DNA from: Planctomycetota bacterium
GTDB lineage: Bacteria; Planctomycetota; Planctomycetia; Gemmatales; Gemmataceae
Length of the DNA stretch: 42,233 nucleotides
Direction: 5' to 3'
Assembly (NCBI GenBank): GCA_016177925.1
Contig: JACOUH010000184.1
Location: 1-42,233, forward strand
Shown here piece after piece: positions 26,041 through 33,070 of the stretch. The notes beneath the pieces are model-generated. The model had not been told where the DNA came from. It saw only the letters and a program-made list of their open reading frames with translations, and did no database searches. Positions within the stretch are counted from its first letter, which is position 1; the number at the start of each line of letters is the position of its first letter. A program made the translations under genes and the position numbers.

Positions 26041-26454
26041 TCAGCGGATCACCGAATCCATCTCGAAAACTGGCAGCACGAGAGCATACGCTACCAACAT
26101 CTGAGCCCCAATCCCCGCCAGAGCGAAGCCCGTTACCCAGAGCCACGACCAGAGCTTCCCTCGACGCTGCCTCCGAAGCACACTCACCGCCAACTCATCC
26201 ACGGTCAGTAACGCCAGGACGATGAGCAACGTGGGCAGGGAGAGGCACGATGCATTGAACCGCACGAACACCATGAACCAGCTTGTCAGCGCCGGCAGTT
26301 CTCCCCTTGCCTGTAGCTTGGCGAAAATCGGAGCGAAACGGGGGGCATGGACAACGATGACGACGAAAGCGGGCAACCAGGTGAAGCCATACAGGACGAG
26401 CCGAACCCACCACCGAGGGCCGCCCCGTTGCTCAGGTGCATCAAGCTCCTGCAT
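26041..26454 (-). CDS. Small integral membrane protein, unknown function
   Basis: The protein has 137 residues; ATG 26454 is preceded by GGGAGGGACC. Three hydrophobic helices are evident: WVRLVLYGFTWLPAFVVIVV, ASCLSLPTLLIVLALLTV and WLWVTGFALAGIGAQMLVAY. Short charged stretches (VLRRQRRGK) suggest cytoplasmic loops. I recognise no family. It lies between the SMP-30 gene and the DinB gene on the same strand, with short gaps (about 75 and 20 bp), so co-transcription with the DinB gene is possible. Confidence 0.7.
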   Translation of the reverse strand: MQELDAPEQRGGPRWWVRLVLYGFTWLPAFVVIVVHAPRFAPIFAKLQARGELPALTSWFMVFVRFNASCLSLPTLLIVLALLTVDELAVSVLRRQRRGKLWSWLWVTGFALAGIGAQMLVAYALVLPVFEMDSVIR

Positions 26455-26475
26455 GGTCCCTCCCCGAGAAACAGC

Positions 26476-26970
26476 TCAGAAGAGGACCGGCTTGCCGAGC
26501 TTGCGACGGACGACCGTGAACTGCCCGCCGTGCATCAGCGTGTGATTGCACACCAGCAGCAGTAGGTCTCCCAGCGTCGGGGCGAACGGCGCCATGCTGC
26601 CGGTGGTCGGACGGTCGAGGTCGGCGTCGCTCAGCTTGCCGACGGCAGCCACGGTCGCCGAGCGGACCTTGTCGAACAGCGACAGGTACTCCGCCTTGGT
26701 GAGGAAGCCGTCGGGGCCGTCCTTGCCCGCGCCCTTGGCACCGTATGTCTCAGCGAAGCTGGCCGGCAGATCGGGGTAGGGGGCGTCCGGGATTCCCTGC
26801 TTGACGAGATGAGGCTCGGCAAAGATGAGATGCCCGAGCTGCCAGGCGATGTGGTTGGCACCAGGGACCGGCCGCGTCAACAGGTCGGCGTCGGACAGGT
26901 CCTCGAGATACTTCGTCAGCAGGAACTTCGTCGAGCCCAGGGCCGACTGGATAGCGTCTCGTCCGGTCAC
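26476..26970 (-). CDS. DinB-like/DUF664-type four-helix protein
   Basis: The protein has 164 residues. GTG 26970 is chosen because AGGAGG lies eight bases upstream; the open frame further up (to 27033) has no ribosome-binding site. The metal-binding histidines of the DinB/YfiT fold are present in HIAWQLGHLIFAEPHL and NHTLMHGGQFTVVRR. Family members are putative metal-dependent enzymes, some of them thiol (bacillithiol or mycothiol) S-transferases; the true activity here is not known. A stress role has been suggested for the family. It is probably cotranscribed with the membrane protein downstream. Confidence 0.85.
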   Translation of the reverse strand: MTGRDAIQSALGSTKFLLTKYLEDLSDADLLTRPVPGANHIAWQLGHLIFAEPHLVKQGIPDAPYPDLPASFAETYGAKGAGKDGPDGFLTKAEYLSLFDKVRSATVAAVGKLSDADLDRPTTGSMAPFAPTLGDLLLLVCNHTLMHGGQFTVVRRKLGKPVLF

Positions 26971-27288
26971 TATGGTTCCCTCCTGGAAAAAGGGCCCCGA
27001 AGAACAGATTCGCCTCACGGGCACGAGTGTCATTGTAAGAAAGGAACTGCCGCCGGGGCCACTGAACCCCTGGTGCGTCGGAGTACCGGGGGGTTCATAC
27101 TCGCCGGGTGGACTTTTTTCCGTTGGGACTTGCTACCCGAGACAGGGCCTCGATAGTAGAATACCTCGTGTTGAAGTCAGAGATGCCGAAAGGCGTTGAG
27201 CAGGAGACTCGCACCATCCGACGGATGGCCCTCCTGGGTTGTGCCGAATTCAGTGATGCCGAAAGGCGTTGGGCAGGAGACTCGCACC
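26971..27288. other. Divergent intergenic region with degenerate palindrome and tandem duplication
   Basis: Between the leftward DinB-like gene and the rightward HEAT-like gene. It contains a worn palindrome at 27064-27097 and the first unit plus part of the second unit of a 73-bp tandem duplication (27182-27327). No convincing promoter pair was found. Confidence 0.5.
27064..27097. repeat. Degenerate palindrome, GCGAGCGGGGGG family remnant
   Basis: The inner arms tgaacccc...ggggttca with loop ggtgcgtcggagtacc match the loop of the intact element at 11451-11516 (ggtgcgttgaagtacc), but the outer arms are lost. Confidence 0.6.
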
Positions 27289-27327
27289 ATGCGACGGATG
27301 ACCCTGCTGGGTTGCTGCCTGCTGTTG
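27182..27327 (+). repeat. 73-bp tandem duplication covering leader and start codon
   Basis: Copies begin at gatgccgaaaggcgttg (27182 and 27255). They share gcaggagactcgcaccat followed by cgacggatg and ctgggttg with a few substitutions. In the upstream copy the start-codon position reads ATC instead of ATG. Confidence 0.8.
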
Positions 27328-28479
27328 GCCGCGGCCGGTCGGTCGTCGGCCGTCGCGGCCGCCAGGGAACTGGCGCCCGCGGAGAAGGAGAAGGCTCGCG
27401 CGCAGCTGCGCCGCCTGGCCGACCGCAACTTCAAGGCTCGCGAGCAGGCGACCGCGGAACTGCTGCGGCTTGGCCCCGCGGCCCGGTCAATCCTCGAAGA
27501 GGGCGTCAAGGATTCCGACGCCGAGGTCCGCCGGCGCTGCGGCCTGCTGCTCCGCCTGGCCTCGCGCACCGACACGGAGATCGCGCTGGAAGACTTCATG
27601 ATCAAGAAGGACTCGACGGGCCTGCTCAAGCTGCCCTCGTGGGGGCGGTTCAGCAAATCCGTCGGGGCCGACGACGCGGCCAAGCGCTTATTCGTCGACA
27701 TGTACTGCAATGAAGGGACGATGCTCGCCCAGCTCGATCGCAGCCCGGAGGACTTCGCCACGAAGTTTCAGGAGCACGTCCAGACCATTCAGCGCAACCT
27801 GTACACACCCTGGGGCGTCGCCAACTCGATCAGCCACCCCAAGGTGCTGGCGCTCGTGTTCATGGCGAGCGATTCGCGCCTGGCGGACAACCTGCAGGTC
27901 TTCTACGCCCTGAACAGCCTGTTCTATCAGCCGAGCGTCCAGCAGGGCTTCAAGGACAACGCCGGCAGCCGCAAGCTCCTGGTGGCCTTCCTCGAGTCGC
28001 GCACCAACCCGTCGACCGTCTCGCAGGCATTCTACATCGCCCGCCAGTTGCAGCTCAAGGAGGCGTTGCCGCTGGCGCTGAAGACGGTCAAGACGAAGAC
28101 GACCCAGTCCTACACGCGCGGCACGGCGGTGCTGTTCATCGGGCAGGTCGGCGGCAAGGAGCACATCAAGGACCTGGAACCGCTGCTAGAGGACACGACG
28201 CAGATGGGCGCGATCCGCACCGGCACGGCGACGATCAACGCTCAGCTGCGCGACGTCGCCCTGGCGGCGATGATCCAGATGAGCGGCCAGAACCTCTTCG
28301 ACTATCCCTTCCCCTTTTTGCAGCAGTACCGCAACTTGCGCGGCAACTTCCAGCTGCCGCCGTACTATTACGGCTTCCAGGACGACGCCGGTCGCACCGC
28401 CGCGATGAAGAAGTGGAGAGAATCGCAGCCCAAAACGGAGCCCACGAAGGAGCCGAAGAAAAAAGAAAGTGCGAAATAA
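27289..28479 (+). CDS. Secreted HEAT-repeat-like protein, unknown function
   Basis: The protein has 396 residues from ATG 27289 (MRRMTLLGCCLLLAAAGRSSA, a signal peptide); GCAGGAGACTC upstream is the likely ribosome-binding site. An N-terminal helical segment (EKARAQLRRLADRNFKAREQATAELLRLGPAARSILEEGVKDSDAEVRRRCGLLL) is typical of planctomycete HEAT-type repeats. The rest is helical and has further HEAT-like units (TRGTAVLFIGQVGGKEHIKDLEPLLED), ending in a Lys/Glu/Pro tail. HEAT proteins act as scaffolds, and a partner is not known. The 5' end was duplicated in tandem just upstream (27182-27327), so its leader is unusual. Confidence 0.82.
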   Translation: MRRMTLLGCCLLLAAAGRSSAVAAARELAPAEKEKARAQLRRLADRNFKAREQATAELLRLGPAARSILEEGVKDSDAEVRRRCGLLLRLASRTDTEIALEDFMIKKDSTGLLKLPSWGRFSKSVGADDAAKRLFVDMYCNEGTMLAQLDRSPEDFATKFQEHVQTIQRNLYTPWGVANSISHPKVLALVFMASDSRLADNLQVFYALNSLFYQPSVQQGFKDNAGSRKLLVAFLESRTNPSTVSQAFYIARQLQLKEALPLALKTVKTKTTQSYTRGTAVLFIGQVGGKEHIKDLEPLLEDTTQMGAIRTGTATINAQLRDVALAAMIQMSGQNLFDYPFPFLQQYRNLRGNFQLPPYYYGFQDDAGRTAAMKKWRESQPKTEPTKEPKKKESAK

Positions 28480-28722
28480 CAGGGCAGCAGGCTTTGCAGC
28501 CGTCGCCGTCCGATGCGCTGGACACGGTACGGCACGAGAGAAAAGCGCGCACCCCGGACGCGAAAAAATGAGAACGTGTCGGTGGCGCGAATGCAATGCA
28601 ACGCAATTCTCATCAGCGATTCTACTGAACAAAGCGACATAGGGCCAGGCCAAAAGCGATCGCGCCGACAGATTTCGTTTGCGTTGCGGGGGAAACCTTC
28701 TACCCCGGCCAGAACGCTCCTG

Positions 28723-28752
28723 CCAAGCCCCGCGCTGGCGCGTCGGGCTTGG
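28723..28752. repeat. Remnant of TTAGCCCGACGCGC palindrome family
   Basis: One arm, cgctggcgcgtcgggctt, matches the family. The other arm is mostly lost, leaving CCAAGCCC/GGGCTTGG as a short palindrome. Confidence 0.5.
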
Positions 28753-28848
28753 GTCAACTCTCCCCGCGTTGAGTATACCTATCCAGACAACGCAAAGCCC
28801 CGGAAGATTGAACCGCCCGAGGCGGAAGGACGCTGGCGGCAGTCGCGG

Positions 28849-28877
28849 TTGACGTCGAAGCGGTGCTAGACTACAAA
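28849..28877 (+). promoter_or_regulatory. Possible promoter for the cyclophilin lipoprotein gene
   Basis: TTGACG (28849-28854), a 17-base spacer and TACAAA (28872-28877) precede the gene start by about 50 bases. Five of six and four of six consensus matches make it a modest candidate. Confidence 0.4.
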
Positions 28878-28927
28878 CGCGGCCCCAGAGAGGGAACGAG
28901 GTCCCATCGTCGGGAAGGAGAAGGGCA

Positions 28928-29833
28928 ATGGCAGTGCGTCGAGGAAGGCCTGTCCCGACGGGCCTGGTCTGGCTCGTTGTCGCCAGCCTGTTCGGCCTCG
29001 ACGGGGCAGGCTGCGGGAAATCTTCCGACGAACCGCCCGCCCGTACCGAGGCCGACGGCACGAGGAAAGACGAACAGCCGGCCTCGACCACGAAGCAGGC
29101 CGAGGAGACGATCATCAAGAAGCCGGCTGCGCGCGACCGGCTGCACCGCTCCTTCCTCGAGGCGACGCGCAAGCTACCACCGCCCGACCAGCGCCCGCCC
29201 GACCGCACCCTGACCGGCAAGTCGATCGGCAAGCTCTACGGCGAGGTGGTGCGGCTGTGGGACAGCATCCGCTTCACCGCCGCCGACGGCACGCGCATCG
29301 CCTACACGGCCACGCTCGAAACAGATTTGGGCGACATCGACATCGCTCTCGACGCGGACCTCGCTCCCAATCATGTGCGCAACTTCATCGCCCTGGCGAA
29401 GGTCGGCTACTACGACGGCCTGGTCTTCGACCGCATCGACGAGGACGAGGCCGAGACGGAAGACGGGAAGACAATTCGCTACGAGGGGCTTCAGGCCGGC
29501 TGTCCATTAGGAGAGGGCGACCCGCTGAAGAACAGCATTGGTTACTGGCTGAACCCGGAGTTCGATCCGCAGGCGCACCACGAGGAGGGGACGGTCGGCT
29601 TCTGCCACGGAAGAGAGCGGGACACGGCCGCCTGCAAGTTCTATATTACCCTCTGCAAGGCGCCGTACCTCGACGGCAACTACACCGTCATCGGGAAAGT
29701 GACCCGCGGCCTTGCGGTAGCGCGTACAATATTTATGAGGCCGACGATCATCGAGGAAGAGGATGGCGGCAGCCACCGCCCCGAGAAGCCGGTGATCATC
29801 CGCAAGGTGACGATTCACGAGCGGCGCGGTTGA
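28928..29833 (+). CDS. Cyclophilin-type peptidyl-prolyl isomerase, putative lipoprotein
   Basis: The protein has 301 residues. The signal peptide ends in a lipobox-like LDGAGC (about 25-30), so a lipid-anchored exported protein is likely. A Glu/Lys/Thr-rich linker (about 35-80) precedes the cyclophilin domain (about 125-300): YTATLETDLGDIDIALDADLAPNHVRNFIALAKVGYYDGLVFDRI, then GTVGFCHGRERDTAACKFYITLCKAPYLDGNYTVIGKVTRGL. Cyclophilins catalyse cis/trans isomerisation of Xaa-Pro bonds. The usual FIIQGGDP-type segment is replaced by RYEGLQAGCPLGEGDPL, so residues near the active site differ from the standard set and catalysis is not certain. The SRP RNA gene begins about 20 bp after its stop. Confidence 0.88.
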   Translation: MAVRRGRPVPTGLVWLVVASLFGLDGAGCGKSSDEPPARTEADGTRKDEQPASTTKQAEETIIKKPAARDRLHRSFLEATRKLPPPDQRPPDRTLTGKSIGKLYGEVVRLWDSIRFTAADGTRIAYTATLETDLGDIDIALDADLAPNHVRNFIALAKVGYYDGLVFDRIDEDEAETEDGKTIRYEGLQAGCPLGEGDPLKNSIGYWLNPEFDPQAHHEEGTVGFCHGRERDTAACKFYITLCKAPYLDGNYTVIGKVTRGLAVARTIFMRPTIIEEEDGGSHRPEKPVIIRKVTIHERRG

Positions 29834-29863
29834 CCCGCGCCAGACATACTGCCCGCGGTGAGA

Positions 29864-29965
29864 AGCGGGAGGGGACCCACGCAAAGGGAGCCTGCGAACC
29901 AGGTCAGGCCGGAAGGTGCAGCCTTAAGCTACGCTCTCTTGTGCAGTGGACCATCCTCTCCCGCT
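29864..29965 (+). ncRNA. ffs: Bacterial small signal recognition particle RNA (4.5S RNA)
   Basis: The conserved apical hairpin is unmistakable: GAACCAGGTCAGGCC, the GGAA tetraloop at 29911-29914, then GGTGCAGCCTTAAG. The basal stem pairs AGCGGGAG (29864-29871) with CTCCCGCT (29958-29965) and CCAC with GTGG. A further outer pairing, GCCCGCGG (29851-29858) with CCGCGGGC (29971-29978), could belong to the precursor. The RNA binds Ffh to target membrane proteins. Its place just before dnaX matches the arrangement known in Bacillus and other bacteria. Confidence 0.93.
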
Positions 29966-30028
29966 CCTTGCCGCGGGCTCCTTTCTTTGCGGAGCCCGTC
30001 CTCTCTGGGCGCGTTGGCAACCACGTTC

Positions 30029-30080
30029 GGTTAGCCGCGACGCGCCAGCGGAGCGCTCCGCTAGCGCGTCGCGGCTAACC
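30029..30080. repeat. Palindromic element, GGTTAGCCGCGACGCG family
   Basis: The arms ggttagccgcgacgcgccag and complement lie directly upstream of dnaX. The only other copy, nearly identical, is at 32957-33008 directly after recR, so the pair brackets the dnaX-ebfC-recR genes. Confidence 0.92.
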
Positions 30081-30098
30081 AGGGAAATGCCAAGGATC

Positions 30099-31895
30099 AT
30101 GGCCAAGCAGAAAGCGCCACTCGCTGTCCCCGCTGAAACCCCAGCCCCCGAGGGGTACACTGTTCTCGCCCGCCGCTACCGGCCGCAGCACTTCGCGGAA
30201 CTGGTCGGTCAGGAGCACGTCGCGCGCGCCCTGGAGAACGCGCTGAAGAGCAACCGCGTTGCCCACGCTTACCTGTTCACCGGCGCTCGCGGCGTCGGCA
30301 AGACATCAACTGCTCGCATCCTCGCCAAGGCCCTCAACTGCGAGCACGGCCCAACCACGCAGCCCTGCGACGAGTGCGCCATCTGCAAGAGCATCGCCTC
30401 CGGCGAGGACGTCGACGTGCTCGAGATCGACGGCGCCAGCAACAACGGCGTCGAACGCGTCCGCGAACTCCGCGCCAACGTCCAGTATCGCCCCAGCCGT
30501 GCTCGTTACAAGATCTACATCATCGACGAAGTCCACATGCTCACGGTGGCGGCGTTCAACGCCCTGTTGAAGACGCTGGAGGAACCGCCGCCGCACGTCA
30601 AGTTCATCTTCGCCACCACCGAGGTGCAGAAGATCCCGATCACCATCCTGTCGCGCTGCCAGCGGTTCGACTTCGCCGGCATTGGCACTGCCCCGATCAA
30701 GGACCGCCTCCGTGAGATCGTCCAGAACGAGGGGATGCAGGCCGACGACGAGGCCCTCGACATGATCGCGCGGCGGGCGGGCGGCTCGATGCGCGACGCC
30801 CAGTCGCTGCTCGATCAGCTGCTGGCGTTCGGCTCCGATCGGCTGACGGCGGACCAGGTCCACGCACTGCTCGGCACCGCCGGCGACGACCGCGTCGTGG
30901 AGTTGGCGACTGCCGTCCTGGAGCATGATGCCAAGCGTGCCCTCGACCTGCTCGCCGCGCTGGCTGGTCGCAGTCTGCAGCTGGGCGAACTGCTCGACCA
31001 GCTGATGGCATACTGGCGCGACCTGATGGTGGTGCGCTGTACGGGCGCCGAGGCGCCGGACCTGAGTGTGCCGTCGCGCCACCGCGAGTCACTGCTGAAA
31101 CAGGCGAACGCCCTGGGACTGGAAACGATCCTGGCGGGGCTCGACATCCTCAATGGCGCCCGGGCGAGGTTGCGCAACTCCAACCACGGCCGGCTGCTGG
31201 TGGAGATGGCCCTGGTGCGGCTGGCCCGGCTGGAGGACTTGATCCCAGTCAGCCAGCTGGTGCAATCGCTGGCGCAGGGCATCTCGGCGGGCACGGTCCC
31301 CGCTCCGTCGGCGGCGCGCATGGTTGCCCCGCCGGAGGGCCTAAAAAAAAAGTTGACCGCGCCGGGTGAGAACGGCACCCACGCCCAACCCCTGGCGCTG
31401 ACCTCCGACTCGCTACCTGAGGTCTGGCAGCGCGTCCTCATCTCCGTCGGCCCACTTTTCGCATCTCAGCTCGATAAATGTAATGTTCCTGCAATTTTTG
31501 GGCCAAACACTCTGGTAATTCGCTTCGCCGCGGGCTATGATAAAGAGCGGGAGTTCTGCCAGGCCCCCGACCGCCTGAAAAAGGTCGAGGAAGCCTTGCA
31601 GAAGACCACCGGACGGCCCTGGACGGTGCGCGTCGAAGCGGGCGGCTCTGCGGCCAACGCGGCCCCGACAGCCTCGGTCGTGCCGCCCCGCGAAGCGGAG
31701 AACAGCCTGGTCAGGGCCCGCCGGCAGCGCGAGGAGGCGGAGAACGAGCCTCTGATCAAGCGGGCTCTCGAGGTCCTGGGGGCGCAGCTCGTCCGCGTGG
31801 ACGAGGGGTTCAACACGGCCCCGGCACCGGCCCCGGTTGCGAATCGTCCGCCGATCCCCGCCCCGGAGGAGGTCGGGGACGGCGAGGAGGCGTAA
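30099..31895 (+). CDS. dnaX: DNA polymerase III subunits gamma and tau
   Basis: ATPase of the clamp loader; 598 residues from ATG 30099 (MAKQKAPLAVP) with AAGGA nearby. ATG 30087 (MPRIMAKQ) is an alternative, and the open frame further upstream merely reads the palindrome. Domains in order: YRPQHFAELVGQEHV, Walker A GARGVGKTSTARILAKALNC, zinc module (CEHG...CDECAIC), DEVHML (Walker B), sensor-type FIFATTEVQKIP and SRCQRF, then collar domain III. Beyond about residue 410 is a tau-specific tail. At codons 415-418 an A9 run (31343-31351) would allow a shorter gamma form (see findings). The next gene starts three bases after the stop. Confidence 0.97.
   Translation: MAKQKAPLAVPAETPAPEGYTVLARRYRPQHFAELVGQEHVARALENALKSNRVAHAYLFTGARGVGKTSTARILAKALNCEHGPTTQPCDECAICKSIASGEDVDVLEIDGASNNGVERVRELRANVQYRPSRARYKIYIIDEVHMLTVAAFNALLKTLEEPPPHVKFIFATTEVQKIPITILSRCQRFDFAGIGTAPIKDRLREIVQNEGMQADDEALDMIARRAGGSMRDAQSLLDQLLAFGSDRLTADQVHALLGTAGDDRVVELATAVLEHDAKRALDLLAALAGRSLQLGELLDQLMAYWRDLMVVRCTGAEAPDLSVPSRHRESLLKQANALGLETILAGLDILNGARARLRNSNHGRLLVEMALVRLARLEDLIPVSQLVQSLAQGISAGTVPAPSAARMVAPPEGLKKKLTAPGENGTHAQPLALTSDSLPEVWQRVLISVGPLFASQLDKCNVPAIFGPNTLVIRFAAGYDKEREFCQAPDRLKKVEEALQKTTGRPWTVRVEAGGSAANAAPTASVVPPREAENSLVRARRQREEAENEPLIKRALEVLGAQLVRVDEGFNTAPAPAPVANRPPIPAPEEVGDGEEA
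31334..31369 (+). promoter_or_regulatory. Slippery A9 site in dnaX, likely gamma/tau switch
   Basis: Nine A residues at 31343-31351 (CTA AAA AAA AAG TTG). A -1 shift, or one extra A in the mRNA, meets TGA at 31367-31369 after KKKVDRAG. A +1 shift, or one A fewer, meets TGA at 31354-31356. A Shine-Dalgarno-like GGAGGG (31334-31339) lies just upstream, and GGGTG/CACCC can pair just downstream. Confidence 0.7.
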
Positions 31896-31898
31896 GAC

Positions 31899-32252
31899 AT
31901 GTTCGGCAAGCTCGGCCAGCTCTTCAGCCTGCTCAACAATCCTGACAAGATTCGGGACGAAATGCAGAAGTTTCAGCAGGCCCTCGGGCAGATCATCGCC
32001 GAGGGCGACGCCGGTGCCGGCATGGTGAAGGTGCGCGTCAACGGCCGTCGCGAGGTAGTCCTCTGCCAGCTGACCGACGAGGCGATGAAGGGTGGCGACA
32101 AGGAACTGCTCGAGGACCTGATCAAGGCGGCGGTCAACCAAGCGCTGCAGAAGATCCAGCAGCAGGTGGCGGAGGAGAGCGCCAAGATGGCCGCCAACCT
32201 CGGTCTTCCGGCCGGCGCCCTCGGCGGCATGGGAATGCCGGGCATGGTGTGA
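31899..32252 (+). CDS. ebfC: Nucleoid-associated protein, YbaB/EbfC family
   Basis: A small DNA-binding protein of 117 residues, close to the family norm (about 105-115). The family core VKVRVNGRREVVLCQLTDEAM...LLEDLIKAAVNQALQKIQQQVAEESAKMAANLGLP is intact. The N-terminus MFGKLGQLFSLLNNPDKIRDEMQKFQQAL is helical, and the tail is Gly/Met-rich (GGMGMPGM). It forms dimers that bind and bend DNA. It starts three bases after dnaX and is followed by recR, the usual dnaX-ybaB-recR order of many bacteria, so translational coupling with dnaX is likely. Confidence 0.95.
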   Translation: MFGKLGQLFSLLNNPDKIRDEMQKFQQALGQIIAEGDAGAGMVKVRVNGRREVVLCQLTDEAMKGGDKELLEDLIKAAVNQALQKIQQQVAEESAKMAANLGLPAGALGGMGMPGMV

Positions 32253-32258
32253 GCTTTC

Positions 32259-32315
32259 TTAGCCCGACGCGCAAGCGAGGTTTTTTCTGTGTTCCTCGCT
32301 TGCGCGTCGGGCTAA
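32259..32315. repeat. Palindromic element, TTAGCCCGACGCGC family, between ebfC and recR
   Basis: The arms ttagcccgacgcgcaagcga and complement lie in an otherwise tightly packed operon. The recR start follows 11 bases later. Confidence 0.92.
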
Positions 32316-32325
32316 TCAGCGGGGT

Positions 32326-32934
32326 GTGATCGTGGGGACGGAGGCGGGCGGGGCGATTGGACGGCTCACCGAGGCACTCGGCAAGTTGCCCGGCATCGGC
32401 CCGAAAACGGCGGAGCGACTGACGCATTACCTGCTGGCCGCCAGTCGCGTCGAGGTGTTCGCTTTGGCCGATGCGCTGCGGGCCATCAAGGAAAACATCC
32501 GTCGTTGCAACCAGTGCTGCAACCTGACGGAGGGCGAACTCTGCTCGCTCTGTGCTGACCCGCGTCGCGATGCCTCCGTGATTTGCGTGGTGGAGCAGCC
32601 GCGCGATCTCGCCGCCCTGGAGCGGTCGGCTTCGTACCGCGGCCTCTACCACGTCCTGCACGGCCGGCTTGCCCCGCTGGAGAACGTCGGTCCCGAGCAG
32701 CTGACCACCAGCCAGCTCTCACGCCGCGTCCAGGGCGGGACGGTCAAGGAGGTCATCATGGCAACCAACCCCACGCTGGAGGGCGACGGGACGGCCCTGT
32801 ACCTGTCGAGCCTGCTCGCCCCCACGGGCGTGCGGATCACGCGGCTGGCCAGAGGGTTGCCATCGGGATCGGTGCTGGAGTTCGCCAACAGTCAGATGCT
32901 CGCGGACGCCCTCGAGGGGAGGCGAGCCTTTTGA
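32326..32934 (+). CDS. recR: Recombination mediator RecR
   Basis: RecR works with RecO and RecF to load RecA at single-strand gaps. The protein has 202 residues, the usual size, starting at GTG 32326 (MIVGTEAGGAIGRLTEALGKLPGIGPKTAERLTHYLL); the GTG lies just after the palindrome with only a weak GGGG ribosome-binding site. The helix-hairpin-helix LPGIGPKTAERLTHYLL, the four-cysteine zinc finger CNQCCNLTEGELCSLCAD and the Toprim domain (ICVVEQPRDLAALERS...GRLAPLENVGPEQL) are complete. It is third in the dnaX-ebfC-recR cluster. Confidence 0.96.
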   Translation: MIVGTEAGGAIGRLTEALGKLPGIGPKTAERLTHYLLAASRVEVFALADALRAIKENIRRCNQCCNLTEGELCSLCADPRRDASVICVVEQPRDLAALERSASYRGLYHVLHGRLAPLENVGPEQLTTSQLSRRVQGGTVKEVIMATNPTLEGDGTALYLSSLLAPTGVRITRLARGLPSGSVLEFANSQMLADALEGRRAF

Positions 32935-32956
32935 GGGCACATCTGAAACCAAGCTC

Positions 32957-33008
32957 GGTTAGCCGCGACGCGCGAGCGGAGCGCTCCGCTGGCGCGTCGC
33001 GGCTAACC
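32957..33008. repeat. Palindromic element, GGTTAGCCGCGACGCG family
   Basis: The arms ggttagccgcgacgcgcgag and complement are nearly identical to 30029-30080. It lies between recR and rpoN. Confidence 0.92.
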
Positions 33009-33070
33009 AGGGAATTGGATTGTGGACGCGCCCTAAAGAACGATCGCCACACGGTTCAGGGGATACGGCC

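Larger units (their letters stand above)
28480..28927. other. Intergenic region before cyclophilin lipoprotein
   Basis: No gene was recognised in these about 450 bp. It holds a palindrome remnant at 28723-28752 and a possible promoter at 28849-28877. Local composition is less GC-rich than in the flanking genes (for example cgcaattctcatcagcgatt). Confidence 0.45.

Noticed and set aside
29826..29850. Promoter of the SRP RNA gene (TTGACC ... CATACT)
   Set aside because: The spacing between the two boxes is about 9 bases, too short for sigma-70.
33020..33070. Longer N-terminus of RpoN
   Set aside because: The extension reads intergenic sequence after the palindrome, and region I of sigma-54 starts at the chosen ATG.
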